DNA of 64,000 bases from Antedon mediterranea. Lineage: Eukaryota > Echinodermata > Crinoidea > Comatulida > Antedonidae. A program made the position numbers and the translations under genes. The DNA is taken from NCBI RefSeq assembly GCF_964355755.1, contig NC_092677.1:191001-255000 (forward strand), in the 5' to 3' direction. The notes under the pieces were generated by a model. That model was not told the origin of the DNA and did not search any database. It saw only the letters and a program-made list of their open reading frames with translations. Shown here in pieces: positions 1 through 10,743 of the stretch. The stretch's first letter is position 1, and each line of letters begins with the position of its first letter.

Positions 1-784
1 ACACTCTGTTTATTTAAACCACTTTAAGTTTAAGCCTACCTATTTTAGTAGGCCCTAGTTAATATTAATAAGCGTATATATAGGCTACTAGGCCTAGCTT
101 TATTATTTACCTGGTTTGCATTAAAATGCGAAGACATTTTTCAAGGAGTTATAATTGTTCTGACACTAGAAATTCCAACAGGCTGATGCTGACAGCAGAA
201 CAACTGTGGTTTGGTGAGTGTGTGATTATGAGAATTGTTTACACTGGTTGTTGTTGCTAAGCACGACACAGTCTAGTACACGCGCTAGAGGGCCGTGGCC
301 AATAAAAAGGTAGCATTTTATTTATTTATTTGGAATTACACCTTTAGATCGGTGGCACACTTAGCACAAAGGTGCATCCTTCACAACATAAAATATAACA
401 ATTAACAGAAAAGTAAAAAAGGCAAAAGCAACTATCAACCCCTATCCTACCCCCCCCCCCCCCCCAATTTACATCGATACATACAGTAGATCATTACTTT
501 ACACAATGAATACAAAACAAGATATAGTAAAAGTGCATAAAATAAAATAAAATCAACTGATAAACACAGCTTATTACGAAAAACCCCCAACTCCTCCCCC
601 CCCCCCCACTTTATTTCAATTTACTTAATGTAGCAATGTAGATAACATAGTTATTTAGTCATGGAATTCAGTGAATCATTTCGAAATTGCCATGCTTGTA
701 GTATCTTTTACATATGATGGTTATTCGTGTCACAGAGTGAAAAAAAAGTTACAAGGGACGTTTGATATTAAATATGACGTATTT
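1..784. other. Non-coding stretch with two poly-C tracts
   Basis: I see no gene here. The sequence is AT-rich and holds two poly-C runs (about 451-465 and 596-608) and several GGCCTA words near 46-110. It could be intron or 3' sequence of a gene outside the window. Confidence 0.5.
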
Positions 785-1318
785 TAATGATGTATTGTCC
801 CTTTCACTAATTCCAAAAAAATAAAATATTTCGAAAAAAAAGTGGGTCATTTTGAAGTATCATAATAGTTATTAACTTTCACCAAAAATTAGTCGAAAAA
901 AAACCCATTTAACTGAAATACAGACGTTTTTTTGTTCAAAAAATAACTTCCAGTCAAAGTTTTCGATCAAAACATATCTCATAATGCAACGTGCTTGTTT
1001 GGCTACTCTGTATGCATAATCATAAACTTCCTCGCGATCGGTGTGAAAATACCTTCTCTGCCGTGACGAGTTGTAAACAATTATAGCATCATGCATGCAT
1101 ACTCGTGGTTTTAAATCTTTGTTTACTTTCGCTCCCGACGATTTTCCAGACATGTAATCAAAATAAATTTACTGTTAATTACGTAAACTTGTTGTTTTTG
1201 GCTCAGATTTTCGACTTAAAGTTAATAACTTTAATATTACTTTGATGTGGCAAAATTTAATTTAGAATATTTTGACCTTCATTTTTTTGTGTTTCAAGGG
1301 ACAATACATCTTTAATAT
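785..1318. mobile_element. Inverted-repeat element, non-autonomous DNA transposon-like
   Basis: The two ends are long imperfect inverted repeats. The left end contains GATGTATTGTCCCTT (about 788-802) and, further in, GTTATTAACTTTC (about 868-880). The right end carries the reverse complements, AAGGGACAATACATC (about 1298-1312) and AAAGTTAATAACTTT (about 1217-1231). An inner palindrome AAGGGAC...GTCCCTT lies at about 754-802. No transposase was recognised and no clear target-site duplication was found, so the superfamily is unassigned. Confidence 0.5.
872..1153 (-). CDS. Hypothetical 93-aa protein inside the inverted-repeat element
   Basis: An ATG-initiated frame of 93 residues. The first 75 residues have a balanced, coding-like composition with many basic and aromatic residues (for example RQRRYFHTDREEVYDYAYR). 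The tail, FFRLIFGES, runs into the left inverted repeat. I do not recognise a family. It could be a degraded transposon protein, the first exon of a minus-strand gene running off the window, or a chance frame. Its position between inverted repeats favours a mobile-element origin. Confidence 0.25.
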   Translation of the reverse strand: MSGKSSGAKVNKDLKPRVCMHDAIIVYNSSRQRRYFHTDREEVYDYAYRVAKQARCIMRYVLIENFDWKLFFEQKNVCISVKWVFFRLIFGES

Positions 1319-1776
1319 GATTTGTCCCCCAAAAAACATGGGAAATGAAGATAAAATTAGAATTTGAATAGGCCGGCATTTTTCAGTTTGATAAAACCAT
1401 CAAAATTAATAATTTCACATAAAAAAAAATGTTTTTTAGGCTTTTTAGGTACATTTTTTTTAGCCATTATTTTAAAGTGAATAAAACTAACAATAACAAA
1501 ATGGCATATTCCAAAAATTATTTTTTCACAGGCAGGGGGACAATCATTTTGAAAAGCGTAAGAATGTTTGACGTTGTTATTGGTACAAAATGCTATCCTA
1601 ATACTAACATGAGCAATAATAACTTAAGAAATATAAGTGTTAGTGAGTTTTATAATGCGGAAAATTAAAGTTTCCTTCCGAAAAAAAGTATACTTTAGTA
1701 ATATTTAGTACATGTATAGAAAACTTACTACAGGTAGAGGGCGGCATCTATAATTGTTGCTATTGATTTATTAAAA

Positions 1777-3923
1777 ATGGCGTCGATTGTAGAGTGCAGC
1801 GTGCACCCAGTTGTTTTGTTCACAATTGTAGATTCGTTTGAACGCCGTCAAGACCAACATGCCAGAGTAATTGGAACGTTACTTGGTAAACAGGTTGACT
1901 TATTACATTTTAATGAAACTGTTTATTATTCAAAACATATGGTTTATTTTTAGTTAGGCCTAGGGCCTACTCCCTACCTTAATAAAGTAGACTAAACCAA
2001 GAGAGGGAGGCCTCCCTCTCCGCTATTATCTGTACTGATGATGATATGTCGACTGGTGGTGGTAGAGAGGAGGCCTAGCTAGCTACTGTAGCTAGTCACT
2101 AGGTAGGAATGAAACAATCCTTTTATAAGGCCTACTGCTGGAGTACAACTTTAGAATAGAAGTCAATCACCGTCATTTCGGTTTAAAATAATACTTAACT
2201 TAATAAAATTCTTTATTTATATTAATTATTATTTATCATTATTTAATATTAATTTAATAATTATACTTTACTGTATACTTTTATTTGCTTTTTTGAACAC
2301 TAAATAATTTTTTTTTTGCAGGCACCAATGTTTTAGGTGCAGTAGAAATAACAAACTGTTTCTGTGTCCCGCACAATGAATCTGAAGATGAAGTAGCTGT
2401 TGATATTGAATTTGCTAAAAATATGTTTGATCTTCATAAAAAAGTGAATCCTGCAGAGAGTATAGTTGGATGGTAAAAAAAGCGTTTTTTTTGTCAAGTT
2501 TTTTAAAAATGTTTTTTAAAGGCAATATGTATTTTATGTGGTTTCTGTTAAGCGCTTTGATCTTCTGGAAAAGCGCTTTATAAATAATGAAATAAAAAGA
2601 TGTTTTTGTTTTAAAGGTATGCAACAGGTCATGGTATTACAGAACACTCTGTTCTTATTCATGAGTATTATTCCAGAGAATGCAACAACCCAGTTCATCT
2701 AACTATCAATACATCACTAAGTAATCAAGAAATGGCTATGAAAGCCTGGCTCGGGTAATTCAAAGCTATTCCTCCATATTTCTATGGATCAGAGATCCTG
2801 AGATGAGTAGTAGTAATCAGTACAATCTTTCTATGGATCAGAGATCCTGAGATGAGTAGTAGTAATCAGTACAGTCTTTCTATGGATCAGAGATCCTGAG
2901 ATGAGTAGTAGTAATCAGTACAGTCTTTCTATGGATCAGAGATCCTGAGATGAGTAGTAGTAATCAGTACAGTCTTTCTATGGATCAGAGATCCTGAGAT
3001 GAGTAGTAGTAATCAGTACAGTCTTTCTATGGATCAGAGATCCTGAGATGAGTAGTAGTAATCAGTACAGTCTTTCTATGGATCAGAAATAAAGTATTGA
3101 ATAACTGATTATTGCTTTATAGTAAAATGTTTTTTCTTTACAGAAATACAATGGGTGTCCCTGGTGCTACACAAGGTGTTGTCTTTACACCAGTTTCATT
3201 TAAACTTGTTAGCCATGAACCAGAACGTGTAGCTTGTAAGTTTTCATTTATTTGTACGGCAGCAAGAATGTTCCATAACCAATCGCTTAGCTGTCTCACT
3301 GTGAAATCATTTGTGATAAGTTAGTTTACTTTGTTATTTCAGTGGATACGTTGATCCAGGGAAAGTCACCAACAACCAAAACTGTAGATATTTTTTCTGA
3401 TCTTAACCATGTTGGTAGAGCGTGTTACAAACTCAAAGAAATGTTGTCAGCTGTTATCAGCTATGTTGACAATGTACTGGTGAGTAGTTAACATATAAAC
3501 CAATTTAATCCAAACTATAAATACTGTACATACATCAGAAACCGTTTGTTTTAATGTTGCAGAGCGGAAAGACACCGGCCGATAACCAAGTTGGACGATT
3601 TTTGATGGACTTAGTCTCAAATGTACCTCAACTTGATACAGAACAATTTGAACAAATGATTAATGATAACATGAAGGCAAGTATTTTTTAAAAAACTTTT
3701 TTATAATTGAATTTTTATATGTATTATTGTATTGTCAAGGACCCCAATGATCAGCTTTGCTGGATGGGTTACTCTCATGAAACATGGTCCAATAAAAACA
3801 TTATCTTATCGTTAATTTTAGGATCTTCTCATGGTTGTGTATCTGACGACACTAATCAACACACAGCTTACATTGAATGAGAAGTTGGTACATATCCGCC
3901 AGTCTTCATCCAAAGAATTCTGA
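1777..3923 (+). CDS. EIF3F: Eukaryotic translation initiation factor 3 subunit F
   Basis: Subunit of the eIF3 complex, which supports 43S preinitiation complex assembly in the cytoplasm; an MPN (Mov34/PAD1 N-terminal) protein. Exons: 1777-1885, 2322-2472, 2617-2754, 3144-3235, 3343-3479, 3563-3676, 3822-3923, together 280 codons plus stop. Diagnostic stretches are [46 protein letters not shown] and [13 protein letters not shown]. The start ATG at 1777 gives [14 protein letters not shown] and so lacks the long Pro/Ala-rich N-terminal extension of vertebrate EIF3F (about 357 aa). The sixth intron begins GC (AAG|GCAAGT); using the nearby GT would break the frame. The third intron contains a 49-bp minisatellite. 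Identity is secure. Confidence 0.96.
2543..2590. repeat. AGCGCTTTATAAAT-type dispersed repeat fragment
   Basis: Within EIF3F intron 2, AAGCGCTTT occurs twice, separated by about 20 bases, and is followed by ATAAATAATGAAATAAA. Similar 'tatagcgc' words occur at 38955-39030 and about 44405-44460, which suggests a dispersed family rather than coding sequence. Confidence 0.4.
2778..3083 (+). repeat. 49-bp minisatellite in EIF3F intron 3
   Basis: Six near-identical head-to-tail copies of a 49-bp unit beginning TTTCTATGGATCAGAGATCC. Copies differ by one or two bases at most, which implies recent expansion or homogenisation. The last copy is truncated just before the intron's 3' half. Confidence 0.95.
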
Positions 3924-4055
3924 TCATACTATTTATAACCATTCATATCTATAAATTAATTACAAATAACACTCCCTTTTAAGGGGAAATAGTGCACGAT
4001 TCAATGTTGGTCACCTTCTATATCTTTTGGAATAGTAATTACAGTGCATCTGTTA

Positions 4056-4061
4056 AATAAA
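4056..4061 (+). promoter_or_regulatory. Poly(A) signal AATAAA for EIF3F
   Basis: AATAAA lies 133 bp after the EIF3F stop and 30 bp before the HAUS5 stop on the other strand. The two convergent 3' ends are therefore extremely close and may overlap. Confidence 0.6.
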
Positions 4062-4090
4062 TATGTGTAGTCTTAGATAAATGTGTGTAC

Positions 4091-7000
4091 TCATTGAGAA
4101 ATCTGTCTTAGTCTGGTCACTGTAACTGTCCACTTGGTCAGCCACTCTTGGTAAGTCTGCTTGTGTGCCTGTACCCATGGGGTCAAATGTTGACTTGGTT
4201 GCTCCAACCTAAACAAATAGTAACAGTGATTATGCATGAAAATTGGAAACATAATCAGTAAAACCACTTGTACGCAACGCAAGTAATTTCACAAATCACA
4301 AACGATGGATTATCTGAACTGTTGCGCTTACGTCCTTGTGTTGTGTCCTAGTTGGAACCAAACTTGATACAGAAAGTTTACTAACTCACCAATCTGCTAT
4401 GTAGTCCTTCACTTGAATGCATTGTGCTAGGCCTTGAGAAGTTTCTGAAAGTCTTGTCTGTAATACTGGGAGCAGCATCTTCAATTGCTTTGCATCAAAT
4501 TCACGCACATCTTGACTAAACGCTGTAAACAAAATCCAGTTGATGGTACAGGTATTATAATTGTTTTATATCGTGTGTTTTGCACCTATCAGCAATCTTA
4601 TTGGATATATTTTTATTATTATTTCTTTTGACTGGATTGCTTTTTCAGTAACGTAGTACTGCTTTTCAAAATGGTCCAGTTACAAGGTTTAAAAGTAAAG
4701 AAAAATAAATAAAAGCATACATCTGCCTAATTTGAAAGATATATCCAGAATCTTTAAAATAAATGTTATTTTGTATAAAAGACATACATTGTACATACCT
4801 ATTGTATCCAATGTTATTTTGTATAAAAGATTGGCATAAATGCTTGTATTAGTGTAAAGCTTGAAATCAACAAACCTATTGTATCCAATGTAGGCGTGGC
4901 TTGATTTGAATTGTTGGATAATATTGAATGAAGATGATTTTGAGATTCCAACAATGCTTTTATGTTTCCAACGTCTACTTTTAACTCCACTAAATGTGTC
5001 AGCAAACACTCTGGTGCCTATGTAGAAACACACAATTGATACCATCAACAAAGAGTACAACATTTAGTATAACAATACTGCTTAAGCTTGGTTTCCACTA
5101 GATAGAAACATACCATTGATACCATCAACAAGGAGTACAACATTTAGTATAACAAAACTCAGTACTGCTTAAGCTTGGTTCCCACTTGGAGACAACATAG
5201 ATATGTAATTTGAACAATCACGACGTGATTAATGGAGCTTACATCTTTGCATTGGGTCCTAGTGGGAACCAAGCTTTATGAACTATTATCATTATCAGCT
5301 CTATTAAATGCTACAAATCACCTTATATATTGGGAATTGTGTAAGATCTACAAGTGTCTGTAACACAGTGTTCTGTATTGTCACACTCCCTAAGCTGTTC
5401 AATGATAGATGCTGAACTTTAACAGCGTTATCCCTGTGGAAAAACATCAAACCTTATTAATATACAACATACATATTATAAGGTTTTCAAAAAAATTCAT
5501 CTGATTTCAAATGATTTATGTGTTGGTATATTTTTCCTTTTGGTAAACCATAAGTTGCACCAAGGACTTTGACACATCCATGAACAAGACAGCACCGAGA
5601 CACGATGAGGATGATAAACAATCAACACATCCAAGGGGGGACACCGGCTAAAAGGTGACACATGAACTAGACAGCACCAAGACACGATGAGTGATGATAA
5701 ACAATCAACACATCCAAGGGGGGACACCAGCAAAAAGGTGACACATGAACTAGACAGCACCAAGACACGATGAGTGATGATAAACAATCAACACATCCAA
5801 GGGGGGACACCGACAAAAAGGTGACACATGAACAAGACAGCACCGAGACACGATGAGTGATGATAAACAATCAACACATCCAAAAAGGTGACACATGAAC
5901 TAGACAGCACCGAGACACGATGAATGATGATAAACAATCAACACATCCAAGGGGGGACACCGGCAAAAAGGTGACACATGAACTAGACAGCACCGAGACA
6001 CGATGAATGATGATAAACAATCAACACATCCAAGGGGGGACACCGGCAAAAAGGTGACACATGAACTAGACAGCACCAAGACACGATGAGTGATGATAAA
6101 CAATCAACACATCCAAGGGGGGACACCGGCAAAAAGGTGACACATGAACTAGACAGCACCAAGACACGATGAGTGATGATAAACAATCAACACATCCAAG
6201 GGGGGACACCGGCAAAAAGGTGTCACATGAACTAGACAGCACCAAGACACGATGAATGATGATAAACAATCAAAAACAATCAACACATCCAAGGGGGGAC
6301 ACCGGCAAAAAGGTGACACATGAACTAGACAGCACTGAGACACGATGAGTGATGATAAACAATCAACACATCAGTCATGTGAACAAGGCTGCAACTAGCC
6401 GAAACATAGCAAATAATTTTTATCGTTTACCAAAAGAAAAAATACATTTTGTCTAAAAGTGTGATGTGCCCAAATATGGTAGTGATATGACATCATCATG
6501 TCCATATATGGTCACATCACATTTTCTTGTCATATAAAGTTTGATAGTGTAGACAGAGCTTCAGGGCTGTTTATTATATTCAAACAATATTGTGCTGACT
6601 TACTCTAGTTGAAACATTTCCAGAAGTGAAAAAGATAAAGCTGTAAAGTGTTGCATATTTGTTAATATGCCATTTTGAAGATGATCAGATTGTGAAGAAA
6701 CATCAACTTTGTGTGAACACAACCGTTCCTGCATGTACTTCAAAAGCTACAACAAAATCAATATTTGAACACAATTAGCTAATTCTTAGTAATAGCTGTA
6801 TTTCCTACACTAATAAATTCCTCAAACAGAATGGCTTTTAATGTAATAAGTGATATTAGATTTACTCCATTTTGATTAACTTACATCTGCCTTCTGTTTT
6901 TCATGTCTACTCTTTGCATCTCTATTTTGACGAACTAAACTTTTGATTAAACTCTGTTTATCATCCTTTAAAAAAACAAGAATGATTATTAGAATGATTC

Positions 7001-10000
7001 ACAAACAATAGTTAAACTTTATTTAGTCTGAAAATAAATTGTATTAACTTACCGATACCATCATGAAGTTTTGTATCTGCTTGTATTTGCCATGCAATAT
7101 TTCTCTTTCTTTAGTTGCCTTGGTAACCGACTGGGTCAGTAGAAATATTTGCTCATTCAAGCATTTGATTGTACCGCTGGTCGCAGCAACATTTATTTCC
7201 AGTGAAAACAGTTTTCTACAAAAAAACTCTCATTTACTTAAATTTTGTGACACCACAAACTGTAATTTTTATTCTAGAATTCTCTAAGGTATAAAGATGC
7301 GAAAATACATGGCTCTCAGTTATAAATTTGCAGAGGAACTACTGTAGAAACTGCCAGTCATTTACTGCAAATAAATAAAGACTCATTTAACAGGAAAGAT
7401 TCATGAGGAAATCAGAAAATGCTGCTACAACCAAGATTCAAACCCTGAGTTTTAGTTAAACCTTTAATTATCCATTAAAAGTTCAAAATACTATCAGTAA
7501 AACATCTAATATCTACACAACTAGATTGTGTTATACTATCAGTAAAACATCTAATATCTACACAACTAGATTGTGTTATACTATCAGTAAAACATCTAAC
7601 ATCTAGACGACTTGTGTTATACTTAATGTTAAAACATCTAACATCTAGACGACTTGTGTTCTACTATCAGTAAAACATCTAACATCTACACAACTTGACT
7701 GTGTTATACTATCAGTAAAACATCTAACATCTACACAACTTGACTGTGTTATACTATCAGTAAAACATCTAACATCTAGACGACTTGTGTTATACTTAAT
7801 GTTAAAACATTTAACATCTAGATGACTTAATTATACCTTGCATTTTCCACTGCCTTCATGTCTTCCTTAAACAGCTCAGTTGATTTGTTTTTTATCTGAT
7901 CATTTAAGTGCAGCAGGTTCTGGTCCAGTTTATAAGCATCATTCTTACATTTTTCAGTTTTAGTAAACTGGTTAATGTGTGCAATCTGTCTTTTCTACAA
8001 ATACAACATTTATTAATAATTATTAAACAAATTCTAATGATATATTTGAATAAAATCCATTGTCTATCATAAGTTAGTGAAGGAGTACTTACTAATATCA
8101 GCTGATTTACACTCTTCATGTTGTCAGGAGCCATGGACATGTCATTTAAATGCCCACTTGAAGCAAACTTAAATCTAAAAGATAATTGTAAGTTACAGTT
8201 TATTAAAAAAGTATGCAATCATTTTGACTTTCAGGAATACAAATGTTTTACGTACATAAAAATAGTTTTTACTTGATAGCATTGGAAAACTATGAAGCCT
8301 AATCCTGCAAAATGAATATAAATATATGTCAAAATTTTCGACATAGCAAATAAAAAATTGTTTTTTTAATAAAAAAAAAATAGAAAAAAAAAAATGTTTT
8401 CACAATTTCGAGATTTTGACAGCACAATAAAAAAACAAAAATACATATTTCAAAATGTCGACATTTTGCTATGTCAAATAGCTATATTTATATTCAGATG
8501 GCAGGATAGGTTTTCGTAGAAAACTGTGACCCTCTTACTTGCCTCACAGCGATTAGGTCAATCAAACAATTCATAAACATTTAATTTTAAACAATGCTTT
8601 ACCTGAGTGTTTCAGCATCCTGCATCAAGTCAATTGAGTTTGTTACTACATTTAGTTTTAACCCTGTTTCTTCTGCTATAGTTGTCAATGATGTCACAAC
8701 TTCCAATGGTTGATTATCTGTAACAGCTTTACCAACCAACTTCCAAATTGTTTCTTTGTTTTTTTTACTTCAATCAAACACATTTAAATTATTTAAACGT
8801 GAATTTGTGGTTAGATTCTAAATGAAGCTGGGGCATAAATGGTAATGCCCGAATGTGCAAAGAAAAACAACATTAACAATGTGTTTGGGGACCTTTCAAT
8901 TATATTGTGCTTAATCACTAAAAACAAGACTATTACTATTTGATAGTAGTGCTATTGCCCTTCTGTCTAAGTAAACATGGTAAGGGAAAATTTACCATTA
9001 CATAAAGAGGCGATATATGGACAAAACGAGACTTGGTCTTAATGCTGTAAGCACAGCCTGGCTTAGGTAAAACCATGTCACAAACAATAATTGTTAAAAT
9101 AGAGATACTTAAAAATACAGTATATACATTTTATCTGTGTCCACATTAGCTTCCATTGTCTTCTTTAAAAAGTTTGAAATGTCTTCACATGCATCCCGAA
9201 CTCCTTTCTAAAATATAGAAATTCTGAATGATAGAATTTACACCAACATTGTCTAAAATTGATTAGTTTATTTAATCTGTATACATTGAATATAGAATAA
9301 TAAAATGCTACTCACAGTGCAAGCAGTTTCCAGGGTTTCTGATCCTTTAGATCCCTTTCTACTGAAGAAGACTGTATTACTCTCCATTGTTCTATAAGAA
9401 GATTTTGTACAATTATTTATAGAATAAAGTGCTCATTTTAATTTAATTTCTCTTCTCGTATTTTGTACAAGCAAATCAGAACCTTCATTTTTTTTTCATT
9501 CATGTTTTATAGGTAAAGCTACTGCAAATTATTCCATTAAATATGCAAACATCTTATTAACTATGTTTATAGTTTAACCAACAAAGACTTACTTCTCATG
9601 TTTTATAGGTAAAGCTACTGCAAATATCAATTCAGATGCAAACATCTTATTAACTATGTTTATGGTTTAACAAAGACTTACTTCTCTTGTTTACATTCAC
9701 GTCTTAGTCGTCCAATCAAGCGCTCTTTATATTTTTCGTACCGAGCAATATCCGTTTTGCAAATCAAACTGTGAGCATTCAACAATCTTGTTTTCTTTCG
9801 GACATCATTAATATCACTGCACAATTTTATTTTATCTTCTTCTACAAAATAATATTGTTTATTGTTTTAATGTATTTTAATTTGATTAAAGAGGGCCCCT
9901 GAATATCAGTTAACCCACTGGGCTAAACTTGAAGGGGGACCCTCTTTAAAAAATAAGCGTTAACTTACCACCAATGGAAACTTCTTTGTGAAGTCTCTTG

Positions 10001-10743
10001 ACGTCCCGTGTAACATGGTCTTCATCGTTGCTAACATCTTTTAATTGTTGTCTCAACTTCTTTCTTTCTTCTAATAGTTTAGCTTTACTTTCAGAGTATT
10101 TTTCTTGTTCACCATACCTGGAAGATTGCTTATGTCTAAGTAGCTAAGGAAAATAAGGCTTTAATACTATGGACATTGTCTTATATTAAAGCTAATAGTA
10201 ATACTTATATCTACTAACACATATATCCACAAGTGTATCTAATAGGTAGATGTTTGCAATAGTAACAGTCAGTTTTATACCAAATTATATTAAAATGCAT
10301 ACTTTCTCTACTTTATGTTAATTGTGAATATATGACCTTAAAACTTAAAATATCAATTCACAGTGTAAAAAGGATACAAATCCAAGTTGCCTTTAACAGT
10401 GGCTGTAGTTTGTGCTGAGTGAACATGCTGTGTAATATATTTCCAGATGTCTGCCAACTGTCCACGACAAATGCTGAAAATATACAACAAAAACAGGTTC
10501 TGATCATAGATCTGAAAAATATTTCTAAATATTGTATTTATAAAAACTTTAATTAATAATTTAAAATACATAATTGATAAAAAAAAAAGTAAAATGTATT
10601 TAGTGAATAAATTACCTAGTAAATTGTTCTTGGGAGGGTACTAGTGAATTGCTATATCTTCCCTGTGGAACAAAATGCATTTCATTAACAGCCCACTCAT
10701 GTAAGCATCTTGCTGCCTCCTTTTGCTTTGAAGACGACGTCAT
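4091..10743 (-). CDS. HAUS5: HAUS augmin-like complex subunit 5
   Basis: Subunit of augmin, which recruits gamma-tubulin to spindle microtubules for branching nucleation. Sixteen exons (minus strand): 10743-10616, 10473-10378, 10117-9969, 9841-9682, 9391-9316, 9207-9128, 8767-8603, 8174-8093, 7994-7837, 7215-7053, 6965-6885, 6746-6604, 5433-5322, 5017-4876, 4522-4390, 4208-4091. They sum to 661 codons plus stop (human about 633 aa). The N-terminus is diagnostic: CRGQLADIWKYITQHVHS followed by KGNLDLYGEQ, matching the family's GADIW.YI.QHVHS and GNL..YG.Q pattern. The middle is coiled-coil-like (EERKKLRQQL, RHEKQKAD), and the C-terminus PWVQAHKQTYQEWLTKW matches the family's tail. Introns hold an 83-bp minisatellite, a 45-bp repeat and several MITEs. 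Confidence 0.92.
4303..4376. mobile_element. MITE fragment, AAGCTTGGTTCC family
   Basis: Partial copy ending TCCTAGTTGGAACCAAACTT, similar to the right half of the complete copies at 5170-5276 and 38622-38750. It lies in the last intron of HAUS5. Confidence 0.55.
5170..5276. mobile_element. MITE, AAGCTTGGTTCC family, complete
   Basis: About 107 bp bounded by AAGCTTGGTTCCCACT and its inverted counterpart AGTGGGAACCAAGCTT. A degenerate left end of the same family sits just upstream (about 5089-5112). It lies in a HAUS5 intron and codes for nothing. Confidence 0.75.
5526..6445. mobile_element. Inverted-repeat-flanked 83-bp minisatellite in HAUS5 intron
   Basis: About ten copies of an 83-bp unit (GACACATGAACTAGACAGCA...), spanning about 5568-6372, are enclosed by a short inverted pair: TTTTTCCTTTTGGTAAAC at about 5531-5548 and GTTTACCAAAAGAAAAAA at about 6425-6442. 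Copies vary at a few sites (gagtg/gaatg, accgag/accaag), and one copy lacks the GGGGGG block (about 5880). The arrangement resembles non-autonomous elements with a tandem-repeat core. Long frames read from it are repeat artefacts. Confidence 0.8.
6446..6561. mobile_element. MITE, CTCTGTCTACACTATCAAA family, 5'-truncated
   Basis: Contains GTGATGTGCCCAAATATGGT and CATCATGTCCATATATGG and ends TTTGATAGTGTAGACAGAGC. The same family occurs at 21841-21980, 32976-33082, 44744-44876 and 48336-48419. It directly abuts the inverted-repeat minisatellite in the HAUS5 intron. Confidence 0.75.
7487..7832 (+). repeat. 45-bp minisatellite in HAUS5 intron
   Basis: Seven to eight copies of ACTATCAGTAAAACATCTAA plus about 25 bp. 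Two sub-types alternate: one has CTACACAACT..., the other is a shorter variant with CTAGACGACTTGTG. This suggests a higher-order pattern. Confidence 0.9.
8299..8512. mobile_element. Small inverted-repeat element (MITE)
   Basis: The left arm CCTAATCCTGCAAAATGAAT and the right arm's reverse complement CCTATCCTGCCATCTGAATA pair imperfectly, followed by ATAAATATA and GACATAGCAAA matches further in. The centre is A-rich. It lies in HAUS5 intron 7 and has no coding capacity. Confidence 0.65.
9490..9682. repeat. Direct duplication of about 89 bp spanning the HAUS5 exon 4 donor
   Basis: The segment containing GGTAAAGCTACTGCAAAT and ending GACTTACTTCTC occurs twice. Read on the minus strand, the genuine donor of HAUS5 exon 4 (GAGAA|GTAAGTC at 9681-9680) is repeated 89 bp downstream in the intron (GAGAA|GTAAGTC at 9592-9591). 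Use of the copy would lengthen the exon by 89 nt and shift the frame. Confidence 0.8.

Noticed and set aside
5497-6343. Series of overlapping minus-strand frames (MFIITHRV...CVDCLSS)
   Set aside because: Translations of the 83-bp minisatellite; no conserved domain, and the frames begin and end with the repeat.
5497-7832. CRISPR-like arrays
   Set aside because: These are head-to-tail tandem repeats without unique spacers, in a spliced eukaryotic genome.
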